Source of the DNA: Campanula takesimana
Lineage: Eukaryota; Streptophyta; Magnoliopsida; Asterales; Campanulaceae
Reading direction: 5' to 3'
Length of the DNA: 64,000 bases
Assembly: GCA_026119855.1 (NCBI GenBank)
Contig: JAOWBW010000362.1
Coordinates: 372,001 to 436,000, forward strand
Position 1 is the stretch's first letter. The number at the start of each line of letters is the position of its first letter. Below the pieces are notes generated by a model, which was not told the origin of the DNA, did no database searches, and was given only the letters and a program-made list of their open reading frames with translations. Shown in pieces: positions 1 through 11,700 of the stretch. A program made the position numbers and the translations under genes.

Positions 1-3000
1 GGCTTTTCCCTTCCAGTGAAGTCCTTCAACTTTGAGACAGACAAGGCGAGATCTGGGAACATTACCAGGGTGAATAACCCGACAAGAAAATGGACAGAAA
101 ATAGCTAATCAAATTATAAGGAACAAACCAATCAAAGGTTTTAGTGCAATCTGTGCATCCACATCATGTTTAGACACGTCTGACTCGAACTGTTCAATGT
201 AGATTCTAACAGTTGCACCCGCAGAACCAGTTCCCTGTAATGCAGAAGTTGGAAAGTTAGTTCTGTACAGACTTCTACCATCTGCAGAGTAAATGAAATG
301 AAATCTAGAAGATTCAAGAAACAAAACAAGATTCTGACCGATAGACGAAATATGATCCTGGATCCGTCAGTGAAGACAAATCTAACACCTTGTTTCGATA
401 CTACACTTCCATCTACCTGGAAATATATAGATGGAGATGGAAAATCCAGATCATAACACCTCACAAATTTAAACCTCATCAGGAATGAATTAAAAGGAAA
501 GCAGGACTATTTGAAATCTGAGTCAACTTACAGGGTCAGTATATGTGAAGTCATCGGCAAATTGAAGGGCATAAGTTCCTGAAATGGGACATTAGTTTAA
601 GAACAAACAATAAAACGAGAGCTGCTTCCTACTACTTTGACTTGGACAATGATAGAGAACTCACCGTATCTGTCACCTGCCTTGCTCTTAGAAGCCAAAT
701 CTCTGAGATACTCTACCATTTTATTCGCTCCTTCTGATTCACATTCCTAAACTCAAAGTTAATGTCAGAAGATTGCACGTTAAAGATGAGGCTGGTGACT
801 CAAGTGTCAAAGAAATTTTGCAAATAAATATGTTTTGACTTCAGAAAGGTATAAACAATAATAAAATGGCTGATAAAAAAACACTATGTACCTCATAGTC
901 ATATCTAGAGAAGAAACGTTAAAGATGAGGCTGGTGACTCAAGTGTCAAAGAAATTTGCAAATAAATACGGTTTGACTTCAGAAAAGTATAAACAATAAT
1001 AAAATGGCTGATAACAAACACTCTGTACCTCATAGTCATATCTAGAGAAGAAGTTCCTTCCATAAGTAGCCCAATGCTCCTTTACAACGTCAGAGACAGA
1101 AGTCAATTTCTCTCCAGGTTTGTTGTCCTTGTTTCTATATGCAATTATGGAAAGCCAAGCTAGCACAGCCCTGCCAATTACAATAACAGAGTCAGCCACA
1201 ATAAATTTGGTAGTTTCAAGTGAAGATTACAGAAAGGGAAGCAATTTGTATAATTATGCAACAAAGAATGAAATCGAGTAAACCACATCTCTGACATCAG
1301 CGTGGAAGGGCCAATTAGATGCTTACTTGGACAGCCCCGACAAATTATGGGTGTTAGGCAAATTGGTTAAGTTTGATGTTTTTCAAATAGTTCGCAGTTT
1401 AGTTTGTGTTGGTCCCAAAGGGCAACAAGGGTATGAAAAATAGCTAGAGGGAGGGTGAATAGTTGTTTTGAAATTCTTTTCGAACCCTTCTAAACTTAAT
1501 TGCAAATGCGCACTTAATCAAATAAGCGTAATGAAATGCGCCCAAGAGAGTGAGTGAAATGCACAGCGGAATTTAAGATTATAAAATAAGCGCAAATTAG
1601 TTAAAGGGGGCGCACACACACTCTAGAGATTTTGGCTCAAAGTGAGTGTAAGATGGAACTAAGGCAAATATGAAACAAACACAACAATATTTAATCCATT
1701 CAATCTACAATGAATAAACAAGCAAATAGTGAGAAGAGATAAACTTGAAAGTAAATGACAAGAAATAAATACGCGCTATTTGGAGATGTTCGATCGGGAA
1801 ATGATCTACGCCCTCTACCAAGATGGTTAGTCTTGGATTTCTAATGGAGAGCTTATAAAATGAGTAGGTTTTACAAGTTACAACTTTTGAGCACAAACTA
1901 ACTCAAAGATCAATATCTATGAAAGATCAAATCCTAGACTAAACCAGTATATCTCTTTAAGAAAGATCGAAATGATCACACTTAAAAAGGTGCATGTGTG
2001 TTCTTAGATTCAAAGCTCTTTAGATCTGTTTGATTTAGAGCACAAGAAATTTAATGGGTTTTGCTTGAGGATCTGGGCTAAGGATGAAGGTATGAAGGTG
2101 TTCTTGAGGAATCTGGGAATTCAATGAGCAATCTTCAAATCTTCAACGAATACTTGAGAGCGAAAATTCAGAGCAACTTAGCAACTTCAAATGGTTGAAG
2201 TTATGGCATAACTTCAACCATTTGAAGTTGCTAAGTTGCTTATAGATAGGGCACGTGTCCTTTTATAGCCGTTAGACACATAACATCAATATGACCGTTG
2301 TGGACAGATGTCCTCAAATCTGGGTGCATACGTGTTATTTTTTCACCGTTGGATCTTGGGCGTAGTCTGAATTTCGTCAAGTCTTCATAACTTCAGAAAA
2401 TCTTCTAAGTGTTAAGAAATGTCATTTAGGCGCGTAGACCTGAGCTGGGCGCATAGTTCCGCGCGCGCGCATATAGGCGCATGGGTGCATATGCTCATGG
2501 GCGCATAAAGCCTTGATTTTCTTGATCAATGAAGTTTTAGCCTCATCTCTAAGCCTATTCTAAACAAAATGGACTATCTAGAAATGAAGTATAAATACTT
2601 CTTACATATGGGTCTACAGTCCATAAAATAAAACTTAGGTGATGGATCAATCAAATCTATACAATAAAAACTGAGATATAAGTGGGCATACCCAACAGTT
2701 TGGTTGTTTCAATAGTATAGATGTCAAAGTGATAATCTAGAATAGTACGGAGGTCAGAAATGTGGTTTACTCGAATGAAATCTTAGAAAGAAAAGATAAA
2801 TTTAGAAGAAAACACTAGCGCGTGCTAAAGGTCATAAGGGAATATCACAAACTTACCAGCATCTAAGAAAACAAATTCCTGATCAGGATTGGCATTGTCA
2901 ACATGCCAAAGAGTACAGCATAAATATACACACCAACTAGACTCTAGCATTAACAGGATTATCAACGAAAAAGACTTTGTGTTATTTCAAATTGCTGGGT

Positions 3001-6000
3001 CAAGTACTTAATACAAGCCTATCAAATTTCAGAAAACAGCAAATCTTTTATAGGTAAAACTCAAATTTATACCAGATGCCATCCTTCTCTCGTATGTGGT
3101 CGGAACCCGTTCCAAAACTTTCCTCTCCACAAATAGACAAATTTCCAGCATCCATCAAGTTTCCAAAGAATTTCCAACCAGTGGGGACCTAAAACAAGAT
3201 TACGGTTCTTAGCAGAATAGCAGTATCACTTTGCATGGGCCAAAGAACTGTAATAATATACGAGGCTTCCTCCCCTAATGAAAAAATCTTTCTAGACTCC
3301 AAACCATGGGAGACTTGAACGTTGGGCCTTTTTCTCAGTTTTCTATATAACCCAAATGAGAGCAAGTGGACAAAGGACTAAACCTCAAAAAAGGGAAGTT
3401 TCAATTTCTGAGCAACACGATCAAGCGCACCACTTGTTGGCATAGACCTAGCTAAACCCTACAAAACCAAGAGCTTGATTACTTTAGTATATCATAGGGA
3501 AGATATTGCTAACGAGAGCTAATAGTATTTGCGAAAGATAAACCAGTTTGCAAACTTTTCTACCTTGATTCCGTCCTTGAAGTATGGAATGGTTTCTTGT
3601 GCGTTAGCTGCAATAATTGCAACTGAGTCTGAAGGAGTCACAAAAAAGGCTCTACCAAGTATCATGTTTCTATCACCATCCCCTACAAATTAACAGAAAC
3701 TGCTTATGTAAGAGTGTGATAAGCACAAATAAATTCAACAGTGCCACAATATGAAAAAAAATGAAGTTTTAAAAAATAAAATAACAGCCTGCATCTAGGG
3801 AAAGAACAAAGCAAAACATATGAACAGAGATTGAAAGAGAGAGACTGCTCGAACACTCTCACTTAAAACAAAATTTGTGGTATTCGATACATGAGCAACT
3901 GCGATTTCGAACATAGTTTCACATGAACTCCCCCTCTTATGCACCCATATGTTCCTCTTCGTCACCAGAACCCCACTTCCTGCCCCTTCCCTCGAGTACA
4001 GAAAGACCCTAAGATGGTCAAGTAAGATGTCGGTTTGCAAAGCTCAAGATTAACAAATGCTTATACTACATGGTACAACTTATTATGTAGATCGAGTATC
4101 CCATAATTACTAAATGCCCACAACTGCCTTTTTTTAATACTTTTTCTCCTATTAAGTACCATAAAGAGCTTGCCCAGTTGCAAAGCTCAAGATTAACAAA
4201 TGCTTATACTATAAGGTACAACTTATTTTCTTTTCCCTTTACTCTCTTTATCTTTTGTGGGAGGGGGGAGGTGGAATAGGCAAAAGAAAGTAGAAAGAAC
4301 ACTGGAACAAGCTCCAGCTCAAGGCTTACCATCACTTGCAGCTCCAAAATCCGGTCCATTCTCGCCATACATGATGTTGACCAGATCCTTAGCATATCTT
4401 TTCCAAAACAAGTGGAAGTTAATTACAATTCGAGTAAGCATTAATACTAATCAAATCACTCTCTTACGTAAGATTAGGATCAGGGTGGCCATGCCCAAAA
4501 TCTTCCAATGGTACTCCATTGCATATTGAATCCTACAAGAAATTCAAGGAAACTTTAATTCCGGTTGAAGTTCACTTAACCACAAATTAAAGATAAATAA
4601 CTTACCAAATTAGCCCCTAACTTGTCTACAAAAATGGGTTTTGCATAAGCACCTGTAACCGCATGCATAGCATCAAATACGAACCTGAAAGTAACATGTA
4701 ATAAATCAGTGTTACAATGTTTCTCTATCCCCACCCCCACCAAAAACGCGCGCGCGCGCACACACACACAAAAGTTGTGATCTAAAGCTAACAAAAGATC
4801 TGACACAAAGGAAATTAATAAGTTCTAGTTCAAAAGATATATAGCTGATACCTATAGTCTGCCCGTGAAAGAAGACTTCTGATCAATGAAAAGTCAAATA
4901 CATTCTGCAGAAACCCCCATTGATATCACATAAGTAGAGTTGCCATGTTAATGTTCTGATGGTTCATTATTTTTCTTGCTCACCTCCAAGAGCTCCAAAT
5001 AGTCAGCGACTGGGTCAACTACTTCAACGCTAAAATCCCCATATTTTGTAACTCCAAGAGAAGAGAGGTCAGCATCAGGAATTTCCGCCATTTTTATTTC
5101 AGATATCTGCAATGCGCTTTGCAATTTGAAACTCAGTTGCAGAATCTAAAGATGTAAAACATAATGCCGAGATACAAAGCTTGGTTGGCATCTTCTAGTA
5201 GCACTGCCACAACAATCAAGACCGAAATGGAAAAAGGAAACAAATACAAGTTGTATAGTGGTACCACTTCAAACATTAGTTTAATATCCAACTGGTCATA
5301 AGAAAAAAGGAAACAAATGGGAACAAACAAGCTAAAGTAGCGAAATGGGCAAGCGAGTAAACATGAAAACAAATACTAGCTCCGTCCCATTATAAGGGTT
5401 ACTTATTTCTTTTTTGGGTGTACCATAACAATGGTTACTATCACAAAATGAAAATTGAAAAATACTTCTTTATTTAATTGGACCCACTTGTTCACTAACA
5501 ACAACAATCCACTTATTAATCCATACACCACATTCTCTCTCCTACTTTACTTTTCATACTCACAACACCAACTCCACTATCAATATTATAGTTACTTTTT
5601 TTCTTAATTTCCGTGCATTCAGTTTTAGTAACCCTTGTTATGGGACGGAAGGAGTGTATACTGTGAGTCACTATGAAGTTCCACTTCATGAAGCTTTCAG
5701 ACGTGGATCAATAACTAGGTAATACTATTGAAACAAACTCAGATACTGCAAACATGTTGGCAGTCTTTCCAATGCCTATGTTAGTTGCCAGAGCATGCAT
5801 ATAGAGTTCCAAGTATTCAAGTTGTGATCTGTGAAGCTTAAAGATGTTCATGGCTATCAGATGTGAGGATGTATGTTTAATTTCTGCATTATGTGCCACT
5901 CTTGTTCATTTGCTTGTTTCTCTCTCCAAAAGAACTAAGTTTAAGTTATTAGGTAACGCTCCCCTTGCATGCAATGTGTTGGGTTTTGAGGGTTCATGCG

Positions 6001-8587
6001 CAGCGGAAGACGGCAATATAAAATCAACAAAACCCTAAGCCCCAAGATCCATTCATGATGATTAAATTAATAGCAAGATGAATTTAGAATACTAACCGTT
6101 GTTGAGCGTTTTAAAATTTTTCAGATCTTCAAATCTTCATGGACATGTGGGGTTTAGTCGACACGACTTTGAGAGCATTCATGGAGGTTTTGGTTTTGGG
6201 GAGAGGAATGAAGCAGGGAACGGGATCCTGGAGTTTGCGATGGCATATGACTTGAGTATAATTAACACTTGGTTCAAGAAGAGAGAATCGCACTTGGTGA
6301 CCTATAAAAGTGGAGGTAATGCAAGTCAGATTGACTTCTTCTTAGTAAGAAATGCTTGTAGAAAGAGTTACACTGGCTGCAAGGTTATTCCAGGTGAAAG
6401 TACTGCAACTCAACATAGACTTGTGGTACTTGATTTTCGAAGTAGGAGAATTTCAAGGAAGAGAAAACCACTAGTAGAACCTAGAATCAAGTGGTGGAGG
6501 CTTCAAGGGGAGGATCAACAAAGATTTCTAGCTAAGATGGCCACTACTGGTATTTGGTCGGGTAATATGGAGGATATGGATATAGATTCAACCTGGACTA
6601 AGATGGAGCATACCATAAAGGAGGTGGCAAGAGAAATCCTTGGAGAATCTAAAGGAAGTGTGCCACAAAGTAAGGACACATCATGGTGGAACGAGGAAGT
6701 AAAGCAATCGATAAAGAGCAAGCGAGAATGCTATAAATTATTGGGAAAAAGCAGGAGTGAGGAGAACTATGAGAGGTATAAGGAGGCTAGAAGAGAAGCA
6801 AAGAAAGCAGTAAAAGATGCAAGAGCAAAGGTGAATCAGAAACTTTATGATAGATTGGATACAAAAGAAGGGGAAAAAGAAGTCTATAGACTTGCTCGTA
6901 TGAGGGATAAGAGGACACGAGACATTGGGAGGGTTAAATGTGTTAAGGATGTAGACCAAAGAGTGTTGGTCGGGGATAAAGAGATAAAAGATAGGTGGAG
7001 TTCGTACTTCAATACCTTGTTTAATGGCAATCAAGAGCAGGATATTGGAGATATAACTATCCCTTCGAGTATGATTAATCGAGATTTTATGCGGCGAATT
7101 CAAAAGGGTGAAGTGGAAATGGCGATGAAAAAGATGGGATTAAAGAAAGCCGTAGGGCCGGATGGAATACCAATTGAGGTGTGGAGATGTTTTGGGGAGA
7201 GAGGAATAGATTGGTTAACAACACTATTCAACAAGATATGGAGAAGTAACACAATGCCATTGGAGTGGAGAAAAAGTACCCTAATCCCTTTGTATAAGAA
7301 CAAAGGTGATGTACAAGATTGTGCCAACTATCGAGGGATCAAACTAATGAGCCATACTATGAAACTTTGGGAAAGAGTGATTGCACAACGGCTAAGAAAA
7401 ATTGTGAATATTTCGGATAACCAATTTGGATTTATGCCCGGCAGATCGACTATGGACGCAATCTATCTTATGAGACAAATCATGGAGAAATATCAAGACA
7501 AAAAGAAAGATTTGCACATAGTTTTCATTGATTTGGAGAAAGCGTATGATAAAGTGCCAAGAGAGGTACTTTGGTGGGCTTTAGTAAAGAAAGGCGTTTC
7601 AAAGAAATATATTGATATTATCAAGGACATGTATAATGGAGTTAGTACTAGTGTACGGACAAGCGTTGGGAAGACAGAAGAGTTCCCTATCACGATTGGA
7701 GTGCATCTAGGCTCTGCACTTAGTCCCTTTCTCTTTTCCCTGATAATGGATGAAGTGACGAGGTCAATCCAAGATGATATTCCATGGTGTATGTTGTTCG
7801 CAGATGATATTGTACTGATTGATGAGACAAAAGAAGGTGTTGAAAGTAAATTGGAGTTGTGGAGACGCACTTTGGAATCTCGAGGTTTTAGGTTAAGCAG
7901 AAGCAAAACTGAATATATGGAGTGTAAATTTAGCAAAGTTGGAAGCAGAGAGGCAGGAGTGATCACATTCGATGGAAAGATTGTCCAAGCTTCCGAGTTC
8001 TTTCGCTATCTTGGATCTATTATCCAAAAAGATGGAGAATTGGATGGAGATGTGGCCCATACGATTAAAGCAGGTTGGTTGAAGTGAAAGAGTGCCACAG
8101 GGTTTCTTTGTGATCGTGGCATGCCAAATAGATTAAAGGGAAAATTCTATCGTACGGCAATTAGGCCTGCACTGCTTTATGGCACTGAATGTTGGGCCGT
8201 GAAACAGTGTCATATTCATAAGATGAATGTAGCGGAGATGCGTATGCTACGATGGATGTGTGGGCATACAAGAAAATATCGATTGAGAAATGAGGTGATC
8301 AGGGGTAAAGTAGGAGTTGCGCCCATTGAGGATAAAATGAGGGAGCATCGTCTAAGGTGGTTTGGTCATGTGAGACGGAGACCGAGTGATGCACCGGTTA
8401 GGAGACCTGAAGAGTGGAGAAGTGATAAAATGGCGAGGGGTAGGGGAAGACCCAAGCAAACTTGGATTAAGGTGATTGAAAATGATATGAGTTTACTCGG
8501 AGTGGATGAAGATGTGGCGTTGAGGAGGCCGGAGTGGATGGCGAAAATTCATGTGAATGATGGGGGTTGATCGTACTTTTTATTTTT

Positions 8588-8627
<40 letters not shown>

Positions 8628-8693
8628 TTTTATTTTATTTTATTTTATTTTATTTTATTTTATTTTATTTTCTCCATCTATTTCCTCTCTTTC

Positions 8694-8754
<61 letters not shown>

Positions 8755-11700
8755 CTCTCTTCCTTTTTATCACGATGACATATGAGGATTCATGTTAGCC
8801 GACCCCAAATTATTTTGGGACTAAGGCTTTGTTGTTGTTGTTGTTGTTCAAATCTTCAAGTCTTCAAGCTTTAAGATTTGATATCCTCGTTCTTCGCGTT
8901 CTTTGAATCGGGATCACAGGAACACGAACTTGAGATGCTAAAGCTAGCATCCTCTATGTGTATCCACACGCGAACGAATATCTAGAACCATTGTATATCT
9001 GGATTGCTAGACCCATTAGAAAACACACTTTTCTAATCTTCAAAGGCTATATGAATTTTGGTGTTCTTGAGCTTTTTGATTCTCAATCTAGGCTTAAGAA
9101 TATGTTTCTCAAACATATGTATTGAATTCACAATGCCTGGAGCTGATTAGGGCAACTAGAAGCTGTTTATATATTTGCTACACCTATTCCAAATAGGTAA
9201 CAAGTCTAAATCCGCAAGAAACCGGAATAGGAAAGTCCCAAGCCGAAACCGACAGATCCGCCCGGGTCACAAGTGAGGTCCGGCCGGATCCTACATAGGT
9301 CCGCCCGGACCACTCCCTTTTTCCAGACTTTCTTGCTTTCTCCTCTAAATTCCTAAAATCCCCGAAATAGCATGGTCGTTCTTGAAAACTGGCACGGTCG
9401 TGCGCACAGAACCGCACGGTCATGCGCACAGAACCGCATGGTCACAGAACCGCACGTTCACAGAACTGCATGGTCACAGAACCGCACGTTCGTGCCATTT
9501 GGGCCGAACCTGCCAGACTTTCATCTTTTACCAATTTTAGCCTTTTGATCAATCCGTTCTTTTGTGTGTGACCCCATAGGATTATATTAAGTTGGCAATG
9601 AGTCAAACCAAGGTCAAACACATAAGTCATGAGCGGACTCTAGCAAGCCATCATGACTACCCAATTAACTTAACGAAGTTCGTTATCCTCATAGAACATA
9701 TCACAATCCTTTTGTCACGCGATATCATATTGAACATAAGTCATGGTCTACGTCAACTTATATTGTTCAATGCTTTCTCGATCTTGAGTAGATTGATTAT
9801 GAGCAAATGATATTGATCACATCAATTCATTTGAGCGTGGCCACGCATTTCATCAATCTCACTCTACGAGTGGCCTAAGCAGATATCTCTCTTGAGGAGA
9901 GACAAATTCCATATTAACTTATCATTCTTCCCTACAAGAATCCGATTATGCCAATCGTAGCCTTTATAACTACCCGGTTAGGGGTAGCGTTTGAGCACGT
10001 CAAACATAATGTTCATCATGTGGAAGACCATGATAATCTCAGGTCTAAGGATATCAAATGATATGACTATTATGAGATTTAATTATGACATTTGACCATG
10101 ACATAAATCTCATAACGGGTCTATCCAGCACTTGTTCTCCAACATGTACCCACAAGTTTAATCCGCATCCTATGCGCTATAATCATTATATGATTATCCA
10201 TTAAACTCATGCTAGCTCTTCATAAGTGCTAGGGACGGGGATTATTATAACAAACATGTAAAACATATAATAATCGAGGGTTGTTATCTCCATAACAAAT
10301 GAGAACATGATGTAACGTAAGGCCTTTCTCAAGAGCCTAGGGCATAATCTCCAACACAATGATGTGGTGGTGAACCTCTCATTCTAATAAAGTGCTCTCA
10401 GGTGCATTGCTTTACTAAAAGCCTGTGATATTGATGTGACGGCCGCATCTCATCGTAATCGTATAGGGAGGCCCAAGCGGTTCGGTACGAACGGAGAAAT
10501 TTCGGGTCACAGAGTATAATGGACATTGTTAAACCTCTCTTTAACATTTTAATCGTTAAATTTAATCATTTGAAACAGACAAGTATCAGACTCTGAAAGT
10601 TGTAAATCAAGTCACCAACTGTCAAAAGTTCAAACTAGTACCAATTTAGTTTTTTTTTAGCAAACTAATACCAACTTAGTCGTCACTGCATTATGCACAG
10701 ATAAATATAATATTTTAACCAAAGCAATCAAGACTTTGAGAAATTCAATTATGAAGCAAAGAAAAAGACGATAATTAGAATGTGAATGTACTCCTAACAG
10801 TTTGAAATTCGCACCTCATGAAAATAAACAAACAGTATAGAAAATTGTGCCATAATTGAGTGAATTATATACGGATATATAGAATCAAGCACATACCGAA
10901 AGAGTGTTCCCGTAGATCTTGTCAGTGATGGACTCAGGCGCTGGTTGCCCACTGCTGTAGTTGAACTGAGCAATTAAAAACAATTAAGTGTCAAAAATAT
11001 AGTACTCATCCCATCCCAATTTAATGTTCACTCTTTGACTTTGCACGGAGTTAAGAAACCAATGTAAAATGGGTAAGTAAGTAAGTAAGTGGATTGAGGA
11101 TATAATTGTCCAAAACATTTTTCATAATGCATGTTGGTAAAAAGTAGGTTAGATAAGTAACGTTTTTTTCAAATTCTTGAACTTCATGAGGATAAAGATG
11201 TCCAAAAAAGTGTTCATTACTTTCCCTTTGGGGAATAAAGTAAAGGGTGAACCTTAAATTGGGACGAACAGAAAAATAAGTGCGAACCTTAAATTGAGAC
11301 GGAGAGAGTATCTTTTATGGAACTGTAATTACTTTTCTACTACTACTTTTGCATGGAGGTCATCTTATTGCAGAATGACCAAATCGCAAAACATACTCAG
11401 GCTTGGTACATGTGAAAAGTACTAGCTTCAAAAGTTTGTGGGAATAGGTAGTAGATTTTTCTTTAAATATCACAATTTAATTGATAACGCCATAGAAGTT
11501 ATAGTTACGGATATCTATATGTGAGATAGTTGAAACTTTTGAGCTACAAGAATTTTGAGCCTCTATTGTTTGCATATGATGAAGTGCAATTCACCTTAAT
11601 GCCCCAGTCATATTCAGGCCCACCAGGATTATGGCTAGCACTCATTATAAAACCTCCATTAGCCTGTAAAATAGCAAAAGGACAATTATAATTTCCCAGA

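Larger units (their letters stand above)
6140..8846 (+). mobile_element. 5'-truncated RTE-clade LINE inside the solo LTR
   Basis: Non-LTR retrotransposon flanked by the 12-bp duplication TTCAAATCTTCA (6128-6139 and 8847-8858). The 3' end is GGGACTAAGGCTTTG followed by (TTG)n, the tail usual for plant RTE elements. The 5' end starts inside the endonuclease domain, as expected of incomplete target-primed reverse transcription. It lies antisense to PGM. Confidence 0.92.
5977..10356 (-). mobile_element. Copia solo LTR in PGM intron 8, split by a LINE
   Basis: The LTR runs from TGTTGGGTTTTGAGG to ATCTCCAACA, with a perfect 5-bp duplication CAATG (5972-5976 and 10357-10361). Without the LINE it is about 1.66 kb. 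It is on the minus strand: the left end resembles the family A LTR terminus at 58289 (GCGCAGCGGAA follows shortly after), and the TATA motif reads on the minus strand at about 9165-9175. Upstream of that TATA are the inverted repeat CCTATT-N3-AATAGG (9183-9197) and clustered TCCGCCCGG and GAACCGCA(C/T)G words (9255-9495). It is related to family A but not the same subfamily. No gag or pol sequence is present. Confidence 0.88.

Noticed and set aside
2855..2926. Exon-like stretch on the minus strand ([13 protein letters not shown] with a good GTAAGT donor)
   Set aside because: Exons 16 and 17 of PGM join in phase without it, and the family has no extra residues between DGIW and AVLAW.
8557..8785. 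Two overlapping ORFs of 72-73 codons rich in Phe, Tyr, Leu and Ser
   Set aside because: They are translations of the LINE microsatellite; composition and overlap rule out a gene.
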